Source: Sorex araneus (lineage: Eukaryota > Chordata > Mammalia > Eulipotyphla > Soricidae). Taken from it: a DNA stretch of 64,000 nucleotides. Shown one piece after another: positions 11,701 through 23,911 of the stretch (the stretch's first letter is position 1; every line of letters begins with the position of its first letter). A program made the position numbers and the translations under genes. The stretch covers positions 98,915,234 to 98,979,233 of the forward strand of contig NC_073302.1 of NCBI RefSeq assembly GCF_027595985.1. The letters run 5' to 3'. The notes beneath the pieces are model-generated. The model searched no databases. It saw only the letters and a list, made by a program, of their open reading frames with translations, and was not told the origin of the DNA.

Positions 11701-12909
11701 TTTTATAATAAATATGTGTATAAGCATGTGTGTGTTGAGAGATGGGCAGAGAACAGTTCCTGAAAAAAATTTTCTATATTATAAAATGATTATTGCAAAC
11801 TATATGTATAGCCTGTTACCTCCTGTAGTGAGAACACTTGAAATCTATTCTCAGAAAGTTTCAAGTACCTAATACATTATAAATACCCTGTCATCATGCT
11901 TTACATTAAATCATCAGAATTTATATTCATCTTATAATTTATGAACATGTGTGTGGTACAAAGCAGTGAGGGAAATTAAATGGTAACAAATATAAGCAAG
12001 AACTAATAAGCATTTTGAGCTGAAAAAGAAAAAAAGTCTTACCTATTTTTGATTTTGAATTAATTAATCAGTGCTGAAAATTTAACCTTGGCCTTCTACA
12101 TTCTTGGCAAGTGTATTACTGGTGCCACACCCATAGGCCCATAAAAAGTCTTGCCTATTTTTAAGTGCGATGGGTCAGAAAATGATTATACAAATAGTTT
12201 TACAAAATAATTGTCTGGTCTGTACATTTTGCATAACTGAAGAGTGAGATGTTGCTAAGCAACATCGCATGTTCCTCTCCAGATGTTTTGGCAACACTTA
12301 GCAACAGGCTGTTTGGTGCGACCCATAGGTGACTGCTAAAAGGAACCACCATGGGTATGTTCCCCGAAAGGTCTGGGTCTCTCTTCTCCGGTCAATCACT
12401 CACTTCTGCAAACACTGAATTTGCTGCCTACAAGTTCCCTCGCTAAATACTTAAGACACATCGCTCAAAAGATTAGGTCACTGCACTTAGTGAGGGTCCA
12501 AAGTGGCATTTGAAGGAGAAATAAAAATGGATAATTATACTACACTGTAGTAGTTGTTATTGTAATGAAATAAGAACATTTTATTTCAATATTAGGTCAA
12601 TAGTTATTCAAAGACCTTTCTGGGAAAAATTAATTTATGGGTGAGAAATAACACAGAGAGAAGTTATTGGGGATGGGAGTTAAAATCAGTTACCTATTCT
12701 TGTAGCTGGGGTAAAAGGCTAGCTGGAAGATCACTTTGAAGAGTGAATGTTTTTTGTCTTGTTGTGATATTTTAAAACAAATTTAAGACCCTTTTATTTA
12801 CAAAGCTATTCATGATTGAATTTTAGGGCATATTATTTTTCTACCACATTTTAAGGTTTGTTTCTTGTGATTTGGATCTCTTGCTTTCAGTGCTGTTGAC
12901 TCTGTGATT
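11701..12909. other. Unassigned stretch
   Basis: No gene or named repeat is recognised apart from the X-box-like motif at 12251. It is one of the longer intervals here without an obvious young transposon. Confidence 0.4.
12251..12263. promoter_or_regulatory. RFX X-box-like palindrome
   Basis: GTTGCTAAGCAAC is a 13-bp near-perfect palindrome fitting the X-box recognised by RFX transcription factors (GTTGCY-N-RGCAAC type). A second weaker pair, 'ttggcaac' and 'ttagcaac', lies about 30-45 bases downstream (12289-12306). Whether it acts as a promoter or enhancer element cannot be told from sequence alone, and no gene start is evident nearby. Confidence 0.4.
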
Positions 12910-13722
12910 TGGATATATAGACATATGACTTCTCTGTAACACTTGTACCCATGGCCCTTGACCCCTGATTCCCACAACGTTACTTCTGTCAGCTTCTTCC
13001 TGCTACCCTCATCAATTTTTTTCCTATACTGTCTTTTATACCATATTCTGGAATAAGAGGTATTCTTGTCATCGCCCCTTTAATACGTAGCATTCCATCA
13101 TATCCAGTTAGTCTATCTATATACCACAGACAAGATAGATCATCCTGTTTGTCCTTCTGGCTAACTTCACTAAACATTATATCCCTAGTGCCATCCAAGT
13201 TGCAGTGAATTGCATGATTTTATCATTCCTTGGATTAGCATAGTATTCCATTGTGTACATGTACCACATATTTATAACCCACTCATCTGTCATTGGAAAC
13301 CTAGACTGGTTCCATATCTTAGCTAGTGTACCCAGTACTGCAATGAGTAATGGTGTGCTTACATTCTTTTGAATGAATGCATTTGTGTTATGGGAGTACA
13401 TATACAAAAGTAGAATTGCTCAGTCATATGAAAGCTCAATTACTTGTCTATTTGGAAATCTCCATACTGTTTTCCAAAGGGGTTAACCAGACAACATTCC
13501 CACCAGCAGTGGATGATAGTTCCTTTTTTACCAAACCCTCACCAATAGCAATTATTTTCAATATTTTTGATATGTGGCATTTTCGCTTGGGTAAAATGAT
13601 ACCTAATGTTGTCTTAATTTGGATTTTCCTAATAATAAGAGTTGTTGGGAACTTTTTCATGTGCCTATTGGCCATCTGTCTTTCTTCAGAGAGGTGCCTA
13701 TTCATTTAAGGTGCTCTGTTTC
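12910..13722 (-). mobile_element. Old L1 3' region (ORF2 C-terminus), minus strand
   Basis: The reverse complement reads through the ORF2 C-terminal part. Plus-strand landmarks include 'tagtattccattgtgtacatgtacca', 'cactcatctgtcattgg', 'tatgaaagctcaatta' and 'cattcccaccagcag'. Frameshifts are present. A SINE follows directly at 13723. Confidence 0.75.
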
Positions 13723-13890
13723 TGGGGTTTTTTTGGTTTGTTTTGGATTGTTTGGTTTTTAGATCACGCCCAGCAGTGCTAAGGGCTCTTGGCTTGGGCA
13801 TTGCTTGAGGGACCATACAGAGAGCCGGGAATCAAACCCAGGTCAGCCACGTGCAAGGCAAATGCCCTACCAGCTGTTTCTCTGGCCTCT
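13723..13890 (-). mobile_element. Shrew SINE (SOR-type)
   Basis: This is a minus-strand copy with a T/G-rich plus-strand start (the A-rich tail), 'gatcacgcccagcagtgc', and a good inverted head 'gtgcaaggcaaatgccctac' near 13850-13870. It is almost full length. Confidence 0.85.
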
Positions 13891-14776
13891 ATTTTTGTCA
13901 TCAGATTTTTGGACGACAAAGAATTGTATCAAGGAGTAGGACCCAGGGCTCAACACCTGCATAACATCCTTGACCTAAATCTCTGTTTTTAAAAAGCACT
14001 GTCTGTAACCCATAAACTATAAAAAAAAATTCTGATTCTGCAATCAGAATTAAATTCCCTGTAACTCTGAAGAGAATGAGTCTTGACTTTTATTGAGTTG
14101 ATTCCAGGGAAGGGATTAAGAGGAATAGCCACAACATGTAAAGGAAATAATAGTTTTTCCAAGACTTAAAATTGGCACAAAGGTAACCTTGAGAAAACTA
14201 ATCTCTTCTCATTCAAATTCATAGGAAGGTGCGGGCCTCGCATGTGCAATGAAGCCAAGTCTGTTCTCTAGCAGCCATATGGCTACCACAGCACTGCTTG
14301 TCATGAGAAGCCCACATGGTTGGTCCCTAAAATGGAAATTACCAATATATCTAGTTGGCTAATTATCTCTGAGGGGTGCTCCCTGGACCTCCTGAACACT
14401 TAGTTGATATCTCTGAGGACCCCAGCCAGGAGAAAAAAAGAAAAAAATTAAAGGTTTCCTTTAAGATCAGAAGAATTGTGAGCCCAGCACTTCCTTCTGG
14501 TGGGTTGATCTGAGTCAACCATTTACAGATCTTAAAGGATGCTGAGTCTCTGAGCTGCACCACAGAGCAAAAGGCTTATGATTTGGCTTGTGGAGGTCAA
14601 GAAAATATGACCTTCAAAGATGACTTTGGAAATTACTGAAAGAGTAGGAGGTGACTTTGTAAATTATTGAAAAATGCTGATATGAAGAGGGAGCAAAAGG
14701 AAAGGAAATAAAGGATTACCTGCAAATTTGACATCAAACATTGGAAAGTGCAGAATTTGTCTTAAAACCATGTCTC
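13891..14776. other. Unassigned stretch
   Basis: I see no gene or recognised repeat. Confidence 0.4.
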
Positions 14777-14956
14777 GGGGCCGGAGTGATAGTACAGGGG
14801 GTACTAGTACATTTGCCTTGCATTCGGCCAACCTGGGTTTTATTTCCGGCATCTCATATGGTCCCCCTAGCACTGCCATGAGTAATTCCTGAGTCCACAG
14901 CCAGGAGTAACCCCTGAGCATCTCTGAGTGTGACCAAAAAGGCCAAAAAAAAAAGT
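14777..14956 (+). mobile_element. Shrew SINE (SOR-type)
   Basis: The copy is full length: head 'ggggccggagtgatagtacag', centre 'atctcatatggtccccctag', 'cagccaggagtaacccctgag' and an A-rich tail. Confidence 0.9.
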
Positions 14957-15035
14957 CTCATTTAGCAATGAGAGGAACAAACAGTAAACTTCAGAGAGGA
15001 CAGCCTAACTTCTGAAAATAGAACTCTCAAATATA

Positions 15036-15048
15036 TAGATAGATAGAT

Positions 15049-15104
<56 letters not shown>
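15036..15104. repeat. (GATA)n microsatellite
   Basis: About 17 GATA units form an almost uninterrupted run with one irregular 'gatga' near the start. It is likely polymorphic in length. Confidence 0.95.
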
Positions 15105-15105
<1 letters not shown>

Positions 15106-15282
15106 ATGGATAATGATGATAAACATAGATGGTAAATAGTAGGCTATGGGGAATAATGATGGTAAGAAATTAAATAATATTGTGAAAAGTTGGCATATAT
15201 GAAACTACCTTTTAATGAAGGAAAGAGACCACACTGAGAAAGTTCATTAGATGTCTCATTTGAACTGAACTAAAGCCCTGTA

Positions 15283-15490
15283 GACTGGAGGAATAGTTCA
15301 GTGATTAGAACATCTGCCTTGCTGATGTAAGATGGCAAGCTCAATGTCTGTGCCACCACACATACCAACCTCAAACTTGGCAGTAGCCGCATTTTGAACC
15401 TGGTAACTGTGAGCAATTTCTGACCATGAATGTACATGGAAGCACCATAACAATGGTATGCAAGTACCAAAAATAAAGAGTATAATCTTC
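15283..15490 (+). repeat. Possible older tRNA-headed repeat
   Basis: The text 'gaatagttcagtgattagaac ... gcc' looks like a decayed A-box region, and 'ggcaagctcaatgt' could be a B-box remnant. The downstream part ('gtacatggaagcaccataac') resembles text near 62.26 kb. It is distinct from the abundant SINE body. Support is weak. Confidence 0.35.
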
Positions 15491-15744
15491 ATTGAGCACC
15501 ACAGCTAAAATTGACCAAAAACAAAATAAGTGTGCTCCCTGATTATCACCACAACATCAGCAACAGAGGGAAAGGAGAATGAAAACAAACAACAGAAATA
15601 CCGTATGAGCTGTGCCAAAAAATGCTTTAAGAAATTATCAAGAAAATAATTGGGTAGAAGTAATTTCTGACCATGAGAGTTGATCACTTTCAACGAAAGG
15701 GCAAAATTAATTTCCTTTTTATACTGTCAAATAATATTTCAACT

Positions 15745-16520
15745 TGTTAACACTGTTCAATTTTTTAAACATTCAAGTTACTATAAGTGACAACTCTGTC
15801 AATTGTAGCATTTCATGCACACAACTTTCCAAACACCACACCCTCCATTTGAGTGTGAAAGTCCCTTCACCATTGCCTCAGAGTCCATCCCACCCACCCC
15901 CTTTCCTGCTCTCCTCCCTAAGCCCACTTGGTAAGTTTAATTCTGTAAACCAGTTTAATATCATAAACCAGTGGCAGTATCATAGCCAATGAGATTTATC
16001 TGAGGAGAGATTATTGCTAATAGAGAACTTCTCCCAAGACCTTGTGTGCTGACTTGAAATATAGTCAGCATTGGCAATTTGTGACAGTTTCTGTGGAGAC
16101 TTACAGGGGGAAATCCTTGTGTAGACCAGTTATAAGTTTTAGTTTTCTGTTGCCCCTGATCATTTGTTAATCCCTTACTACATTTCTTTATTTTCCACAG
16201 ACGGGGGAGATCATTCTGCAACTGTTCCTCTCTGGGCTTACTTAGCATCCATGTAGCAGAAAATCATATAATTTCATTTTTTCTTATAGCCAGAAGTACT
16301 CCATCATGTATGTAAACCACAGTTTCTTTAGCCATCTGTTCTTGGACATGTGAGCTGTTTCCAGATCTTGGCTATTATGGGTGATTAGTGCTTCAGTGAA
16401 CACAGAGCACCGACATCTTTTTAAAATAGTGGTTTTAGGCTCTTAGAGTATATGCTGAGAAGTGGATTTGCTAGATCATATGAAAGCTCAATTCTTAGTG
16501 TTTTGATAATATTTCATAAG
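15745..16520 (-). mobile_element. Old L1 3' end, minus strand
   Basis: The plus-strand text matches an inverted L1 3' UTR (15830-15930, with 'cccttcaccattgcct' and a C-rich run) and then an inverted ORF2 C-terminus (16270-16500, 'ccatctgttcttggacatg', 'tatgaaagctcaattctta'). It is degenerate. Confidence 0.65.
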
Positions 16521-16670
16521 TATTTAGATTTTTAAAATAAGTTAGCTCATTTTCATCTTTTATCCTCACAAAAGCACAAGATTTTGTCTTGAGGAATATT
16601 TCAGGTTTTCTGCCTCAATCTATGTACCCCAGTTGTAATTCTTTGTTTCCATAAATGAGTTTTACTTCTT

Positions 16671-17751
16671 TTTTTTAACTTTTTATTAAATCACCATGTG
16701 GAAAGTTACAAAGTTCTCAGGTTTATGTCTCAGTTATACAATATTCAAACACCCATCCCTTCACCAGTGCCCATATTCCACCACCAAAAACCCCAGTATA
16801 CCCCCCGCCCCCACCCCCTATCCCCTACTGTATAACTAATGAATTTCACTTCATTTTCTCTTTACCTTGATTACATTCCATAATTCAACACAAAACTCAC
16901 TATAGTTGTTGGAGTTTCCACCCAAGATAGACAGACCTACTACCAAGGAAGCATTTGATAATTAGTTTTCCATTGCTGGAAATGAAGAGATATATAGCCC
17001 CACTGCTACAAGTACATAACTCTCTTTTTTTTTCCTTTTTCCTTTTCCCTTTCCCCCCCCCCCTCATTCCCTTTCCCACGCCTCATAGTATGGTGTACGC
17101 CATGCCGAGTCGGCCAGCGTGGGGATTTTGCTTAGTTCACAGTTCAGAGAGGTGGCTGCTACGTATTTCAACCTTCAATATTTCAACAAAAACTTACTGT
17201 TATTGTTTGGAGTTTCCCCCCCAAGTCAGACCTGTTCAAAAGGAACCGTTTCACATTGCTGACAATTATAAATGTTAAGTCACGTGGACGCAGCAGCGTC
17301 TGCACGGTTTTGGATTTCTGTATAAAGTCCAGGGAAAATTCTGCCAGAAATTGCATAGCTCAGCTCACAGTCCCAGTGCATTGCTGTAAGAAGTCTCTGG
17401 AATCAAAGTGTTTAGGCACAGAGGGTCCGATTCGCGCTCAGCGGCTCCGGATTTATCTGGGCCAAGGGCGTGCCGGTTACGCCCCCTTCCCATGAGTTCC
17501 TGGGAGCCCCAAAAGTAAAAACCGAATACCTCTGGGTTTGGCGTCTTACAAGATGGCGCTTGCCACGTGGGTGCCACCAACCCGCCATTTTCCGTGCAGG
17601 AAGACAGAGTAGGGAGGGAAAAAAATCCACCCCCAGGCAGCACAGAGTTGTAGCCCAGTTCTCAGTCCCAGTGCATTGCTATTAGATGCTGCGCTGGATG
17701 CCCGAATGTGTTAGATCTCTGGAATCAAAGTCTTTAGGCGCAGAGGGTCCC
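16671..17751 (-). mobile_element. Complete non-coding L1-tailed composite element with B-type monomers
   Basis: A 14-bp target duplication GAGTTTTACTTCTT flanks this 1.08-kb element (16657-16670 and 17752-17765), and the plus-strand T-run at 16671 is its inverted poly(A). From its 5' end (right) it has two tandem B monomers (about 17345-17751), a body segment X (about 17165-17345), a remnant of C-type monomer (about 17070-17165), a second body segment X' (about 16860-17010) and a tail like the L1 3' UTR (16680-16860). It has no ORF. The long duplication and poly(A) are as expected for L1-driven insertion. Related elements lie at 47116 and 58270. Confidence 0.8.
17345..17751 (-). repeat. Tandem B monomers (promoter-like)
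   Basis: Two landmarks repeat: 'cagtcccagtgcattgct' at 17368 and 17663, and 'ggaatcaaag' at 17399 and 17721. The period is therefore about 295-322 bp, with an indel of about 27 bases between copies. The unit contains ATGGCG-core motifs resembling YY1 sites (plus-strand 'ccgccattttc' near 17582, and 'agatggcgc' near 17553). YY1 sites of this kind are known in human L1 5' UTRs and mouse L1 monomers. The outer copy is incomplete. Confidence 0.75.
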
Positions 17752-17825
17752 GAGTTTTACTTCTTAAATTGCTTCCTAGATACAAAAGGTATCTAGGTAA
17801 GCAGGTAGAAGAATTGATCAAACAA

Positions 17826-20320
17826 TAAATAGATAGCACAGACAAAGCATTTGACAGCACCTGTTTACGATGAAAATGCTCACCAAAATGGGTTTAGAAG
17901 GAACTTTCCTCAATATAGTCAAAGCCATCTACCACAAGTCTATGGCAAGCATTATCCACAATGGGGAAATACTAAGAGCCTTCCCTCAAAGATCAGGGAC
18001 AAGACAAGGATGCCCACTCTCACCACTTGTGTTCAATATAGTTCTGGAAATACTTGCAATAATGGTTAGGCAAGAAGAAGATACTAGGGTATCCAGACAG
18101 GAAAGGAATAAATCAAGCTCTCACTATTAGCAGATGATATGATACTATATTTAGAGAACCCTAAAGCTTCTACCAAGAAACTCCTAGAAACTATAGACTT
18201 GTATAGTAAAGTCACAGGCTATAAAATCAATACCCAAAAGTCCATGGCTTTCCTATATGCAAATAAGGAAAGAGAGGAAAGCAATATGAAAAATAAATCC
18301 CATTCACAATCATGCCACCAAAAATCAAGCACCTCAGAATCGGCTTTACTAAGGAGGTAAAGGACCTTTACAGAGAAAACTACAAAATGCTACTTCACGA
18401 AATAAAAGAGGACACGACGAGGAAATGGAAACATATCCCCTGCTCATGGATTGAGAGAATTAACATTGTCAAAGTGGCAATACTCCCCAAAGCATTATAC
18501 AGATTCAATGTGATCCCTGTAAGGATACCCATTAAATTCTTCATAGAAATGGGTCAAACACTCCTGAAATTCATATGAAACAACAACCCCCCACGAATAG
18601 CTAAAGCAATTCTTGGGAAAAAGAAGATTTGAAGCATCACCTTTCCTAACCTCAAACTCTACTACAAAGAGGTAATAATTAAGCAGCATGGTACTGGAAC
18701 AAAGGCAGAGACACAGAACAATGAAACAGGGTTGAATATTCTGACACCCCCCCCCCAAATATATGAACTTCTAATCTTTGATAAGAGAGCAAGAAATGTG
18801 AAGTGGAGCAAGGAAAGCCTTTTAAACAAATGGTGCTGGCAAAACTGGACAGCTACATGCAAAAATAAAAAATAGGCTCAGATCTCTACCTATCTCCATG
18901 TACAAAAGTCAGATCAAAATGGATTAAAGACCTCAACATCAGACCAGAATCCATTAGCTACATTAAAGACAAGGTTGAAAAAAACCTTCCATGAGATTGA
19001 AGCTAAAAGTATCTTCAAAGATGACATGCAACTGATCAACCAAGTGGAAACAGAGATAAACAAATGGGACTAAAACTAAGAAGCTTCTGTACCTCAAAAG
19101 ATACAGTGACCAAAATACAAAGATAATATACAGAATGGGAAAGGATATTCACCCAATACCCATCTGATAAGGGATTGATATCAAGGATATATAAGGTACT
19201 GGTTAGACTGTAGAAGAAAACACCCATCCCCATCAGAAAATGGGGCTATAAAATGAACAGAAACGTTCTCAAAGAAGAAATCCGAACGGCAAAAAGGCAC
19301 ATGAAAAAAGTGCTCTTCATCACTAATCATCAGAGAGATTCAGATCTAAACAACAATGAGATGTCACACCACAGAGACTGGCCCATATCCAAAAGAACAA
19401 AAGCAACTTGTGTTGGCATGGATGTGGGGAGAAAGGGACCCTCCTTCACTGCTGGTGGGAATGCCGACTGGTTTAGCCCTTTTGGAAAACATATGGACAC
19501 TTCTCAAAAAATTAGAATTGAACTCCCATTTGACCCACCAATACACTTCTGCAAATATGTCCCAGAGATGCAAAAAAGTATAGTAGAAATGACATCTGCC
19601 CTTGTATGTTCATTGCAGCGCTGTTTACAATAACCAGAATCTGGAAAACACTCGAGTGCCTGAGAACAGATGACTGGTTAAAGAAACTTTGGTATATCTA
19701 TACAATGGAATACTATGCAGATGTTAGAAAAGATGAAGTAATGAAATTTTCATACAAGTGGACCAGCAGGGAGAGTATCATGTTAAGTGAAATGAGTCAG
19801 AGAGGGAAAGACATAGAAAGTTTGCACTCATTTGTGGAATACAAAATAACAGAATGTAAGACTTACACCCAAGAACAGTAGAGATATGTACCAGGAAGAT
19901 TGCTCCACGGCTTGGAAGCTGGTCTTCCATGTTGGTGGAAAAGGCAGCTGAGATATAGAAGGGACCCCCAAATATGGGGTGCTTGGAGGGCCTGCCCGGG
20001 AAGGGAGATGCGAGCTGAAAGTAGACTATAGACCGAACATGATGGTCACTCAATACCTATATTGCAAACATCAATACCCAAAAGGAGAGAGCTAGCAAAA
20101 GGGAATGCCCTCCCACAGAGGCAGGGTTGGGTGGGGAGAAAAGGGCGGGGGTGGTGGGAAAAATACTGGGATCACTGGTGGTGGAGAATGGGCACTGGTG
20201 GAGGGATGGGTACTCGATCAGTGTATGACTGAAACGTAAGCACAAAAGTTTGTAAGTCTATAACTGTACCTCATGGTGATTCATGTAAAAAATTTTTAAA
20301 AATTAAAAATAAATAAATAG
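17826..20320 (+). pseudogene. 5'-truncated L1: ORF2 RT to C-terminus and 3' UTR
   Basis: The element begins inside the reverse transcriptase domain. A frame at 17870-18130 carries the RT block around '[11 protein letters not shown]'. Across a frame break the catalytic block reads LADDMILY (about 18127-18150). The C-terminal part continues in pieces (18312-18578, 19253-19633, 19606-19881). ORF2 ends near 19881, and a 3' UTR follows with a G-rich tract (about 20125-20215) and 'ctcatggtgattcatg' before the A-rich tail. Frameshifts make it inactive. It is close to the 46-kb L1 and so fairly young. Confidence 0.85.
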
Positions 20321-21635
20321 CAGATAAGCACCAAAGGTAAAAAGTCTTTTCCAACTCTCTAAGGTTGCATATCTTGATCTCTGGGCTTTCTTTTTATTTA
20401 CGCATGTACTCTGCAAATATTCATAGACAACTCAGTTACCTTAGAAAATAACTGCTGTGCTATCTAGTCTTCCTAAATCACAGCTTGCAAAGAACTTGCA
20501 TTATTAGTATCTTATTTTCTTTCTAATTTTGAGTAGAGAAAAAAAAAAACTAAACTAAACCACTTTTTTTTATTCCCATGAAAGAGTCACTACTCTTTCT
20601 TCAGCTGGAATTGCTCGAGCCTGTCTTGTCACGTCAGCTTTACAGCTTCTGCTCTATATTAATCTCAGCGCTTAGGGCAAAATTGGTGCTTCTACCTGGC
20701 AGTGACGAATAGGTAGAAGGTTTACTTGGTATTTCACAGCCCACACTTTGGGCAATGGGTGTGTTCAATGTGTCTGCACATGCCTGGCTCTGGGATTCCC
20801 TGGTTTTCTTTAATAACAATAAAATCACACTCACCAAAGTAGTCAATTTATTCTGTAACAAGGAAAGGCCAGAGAAAACGTGCAGCATGGTGACAGTGAT
20901 GGCCCTAGGAAAGGACACTGCCCTCTACAAGGGGATGGCCCTAAGGAAGAGCTGCCTCTGCCTTTTTCCCTGCGCTTTCCAGGATGTCTGGGAGGCAGTA
21001 GGAAAGAAAAGGCTAGAAATTAAAAGGGATCATAAAATGTGAAGATTGGAGAGTGGTTTAGTGCTCTTGGGGTCTAGCTCTTTAAATCTATTGTAAAAGG
21101 CGTCTTTAGTACCTCACACACAGCAATATTCATGATGAATATTACACTGGAGGAAATTGCCTGTATGTTAATGTTCTATGAATGTATGAATTAGCAGGAG
21201 CTTGGATAAATAATGTTAAGTCATCCTCACTGGCCGTTGGGATCTCACTGAACCACATAGAACAAGTTATTTCACAGTGAAATGTTAATGACTTTCTCCC
21301 TAAAATTCTCACAATTCATAAAATTTGAAATTATTAATTGTTCTAGATCCAGCACCACAGATAATTGATGACTTTACTCATTTCAAATGAATTCCACCCT
21401 CTGCAGAGTGGCAAGCCAGGAGACCAGAGTTAGAGAGTCCCTGTGCCTCAGCTGCTTTCTTGACTCAGTCTGCAGTCTGTGCTAACTGATGCAAGAGACA
21501 GTACTAGCGTTGCATCAGGAGCAAGGGTCAGTGAGAAATCAGTTACACTTGTTGAATTTGAATAGCAAAATACTGTGGAAGTTATCTGGATGGTCTTATC
21601 CATAGGCATTAACTTCATGTCTTGCCAATTTTTCC
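20321..21635. other. Unassigned unique-looking stretch
   Basis: No gene or named repeat is recognised. The 95-codon plus frame at 20755-21042 overlaps a minus frame and has no visible domain, so I do not call it a gene. Confidence 0.4.
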
Positions 21636-21636
21636 T

Positions 21637-21682
21637 TTGAATTGAATTTGAATTTGAATTGAATTGAATTGAATTGAATTTG
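21637..21682. repeat. (GAATT)n/(GAATTT)n microsatellite
   Basis: About eight alternating 5- and 6-base units of gaatt and gaattt form a short interrupted tandem repeat. Confidence 0.9.
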
Positions 21683-21835
21683 GAGGAAAGACATTCTGAA
21701 GTATCAGACAAATCAGAAATTAAGGATTCTGAAAAGTATAGTTGGAAATGGAGTTTAGCCTAAAAATCAAGAAATGAACCAAAACTGAAAATTAAGAGTC
21801 AATACTAAAAATCAAAAACATAGTAGATAGAATTG

Positions 21836-22456
21836 CCGAGAGAACAAAAATTGAGTTTGAGAACTGATCTCGGAGAGGCCCCAGCAGCTGAGTTATCCCA
21901 GGAAGGCCGGCTGCTGCTCAGGGCACGGACCGGGTGGGGGCACACCAAGTTCCTGCCCTGCCAAAGACCCCGCGCTCCACCCACCCACATCAGGCTTCAC
22001 CTCTGCCAGAGAGTCGTCCCGGATTCAGGACTGGTCTAGGAGAGCTGAGAGGGACACCTGCACGTGGTGTCCTAACTGCAGAGCCCCTGAAGCAAACAGC
22101 CGCACATGGCGCTGCACGGCACCCGAGACCACAGGGCTGACGGCCCGGGAGACACAAGGAAATTAGATGGGAAAATTGAGTAGAAGCTCAGTGAGTGGAA
22201 ACAGCGGCACAGAAGGCCCAGCCCACACTTTCCAGCTCAACAAATCCTCACCATTACGACACATGTTGTAATAAGTAACATAAGTCAATCGGTGCCTCTA
22301 AGGGAGCCGGCTTAGGGGAGGGGAAGCAGGCATCACAGTGGCCATAAGAGCACAATGGTGGGGGCATTAGAGTTGAAATATTGAAAGCTGGAAACAACTG
22401 TATTGTGAACTTTGTAAGTCATGGTGTTTAAGTAAAGTTTAAAAATAAATAAAATT
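21836..22456 (+). mobile_element. Old L1-derived non-coding element (GC-rich 5' part plus 3' UTR)
   Basis: A GC-rich 400-base front (21.86-22.25 kb) is followed directly by an L1-like 3' end ('cacaatggtgggggcattag', 'gaactttgtaagtcatgg', A-rich tail) with no ORF2 sequence between. This layout matches the composite elements elsewhere, but the front is not one of monomers A, B or C. The overlapping open frames in the GC-rich part look like a composition effect. Confidence 0.45.
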
Positions 22457-23029
22457 GTTCTAAAGCAGAAATTGCAGTTCCAGTGGAAGTTAAATCTCTG
22501 GGAGGGAGCACCTCCCGGAGTGCTCAGGAGGCCTCAGGATCTCCCTGGGTACTTGGCCAGCCTGGCCAGGGCCTTCCAGGAGGCACTCAGGGTCATACTC
22601 TGAAGAACTCAGTGGCCAGGAGGGCTAGACCCAGCTGCCCACATGGTACCAGAGATCCAGCTCTGACCCCACAGCTCTCTCCCTGGCCCCTGTGAGGTAA
22701 ATCTTTACAGGATCAAGTTGGCAGATTCAGAAGACAGAAAAGCAGAAGAAGAAATTTAAGAAGAATAATTTCTTATTTATCAGAGAAACTTGGTAGATTT
22801 TACCTAAAGTTGAAGTGTATTTTAAAACTATTTCTGCTGTTAAAAACTTTTCTTATCTTTAGCAAGTTTATTTTAGAAGATAGTGTTTTTATGCTGAGAA
22901 ATTTTTATCTGAAATTCAGCCTCTATTTTACTTCAGTTTTTCTTGTTAAATTTAAGTATTATTATGTTCAACATTTATGGCTTAAAATAGGATATATGTC
23001 TTGGATAAAGACCAACACAATAAAAATCC
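22457..23029. other. Unassigned stretch, GC-rich then AT-rich
   Basis: The first 230 bases are GC-rich without recognisable coding features. The remainder is AT-rich and unassigned. Confidence 0.4.
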
Positions 23030-23207
23030 ATCATCAAAAAACATTTTACAAATAAAAGTTACTTCATTTTTCACACAGGATGTAAGAAGGCATTTGCAAC
23101 ATAATTCTAACAAATTCTTGAGAAAAAGTCAAGATACAATTTTGCAAAGGAGTTAAGCATGAGTTTCACAATACAGATAACCCTAACAGAAACAAATGAA
23201 ATGGATG

Positions 23208-23370
23208 CTCTTGAGAAACAGTACAGCAGATAGGGCATTTGCCTTACACGCTGGGACCTGTGTTCAGTCTCCAGTCCCCCTACGGTTCCCCCAGCTCCCC
23301 AGGAGTCATTCCTGAGCTGTCAGGAGGAAGCCAGGGCACAGCTAGATGGGGCTCAAATGCCAAAAGGAAA
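23208..23370 (+). mobile_element. Shrew SINE (SOR-type), diverged
   Basis: The head 'cagtacagcagatagggcatttgcctta' is preserved in blocks, the centre has lost bases, and the tail 'gatggggctcaaatgcc' remains. Confidence 0.7.
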
Positions 23371-23911
23371 TAGAAATAAAGTAAAATGGAAAGGAGTTCA
23401 ATTTTATTATATATTCAGTCTCAGAGAAAGGCAAATAAAGCCAAAGTGAGCTAGCATATTACATACAGAATATCTAAAATATAGAGGGAAAATACCAATG
23501 TTAAGAATCTAAAATTCAGGGGTTCCTGGAACTTTGATTCACTACAAAAGTATCTTTTTTAAAAAATGACACTTTCTGATTAAAGCTGAGCCTATACATG
23601 TCCCATTACCCCAAAATCCTACTCGTGAGTAATATTTAACAAACATGTGTACAAATGTGTATCAAAACATAAGCAGATATATTATTACATTATTTGCAAT
23701 AGTCCCTGAAATACCCCAAGTGCTTACATAAATTGTAGAATACTATGAAATATACAGTAGTAGAACAAATAAACTATAATTGAAATAATGTTCATGAATT
23801 TCAAAATAAAACTTTTGAGCCAAGACAGCAGGCACAAAATAAACCTAGTATCTGACTTTATTTTTAAAAGTTTAAAATATTAATTTATTTTTAGAAGTTA
23901 GGATAGTAGTG

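Noticed and set aside
20755-21042. 95-codon plus frame as a host gene
   Set aside because: No domain, Kozak context or splice pattern is visible, and it overlaps an antisense frame of equal length.
21805-22140. GC-rich overlapping frames
   Set aside because: The region is continuous with an L1-like 3' end, and the frames overlap on both strands with no domain.
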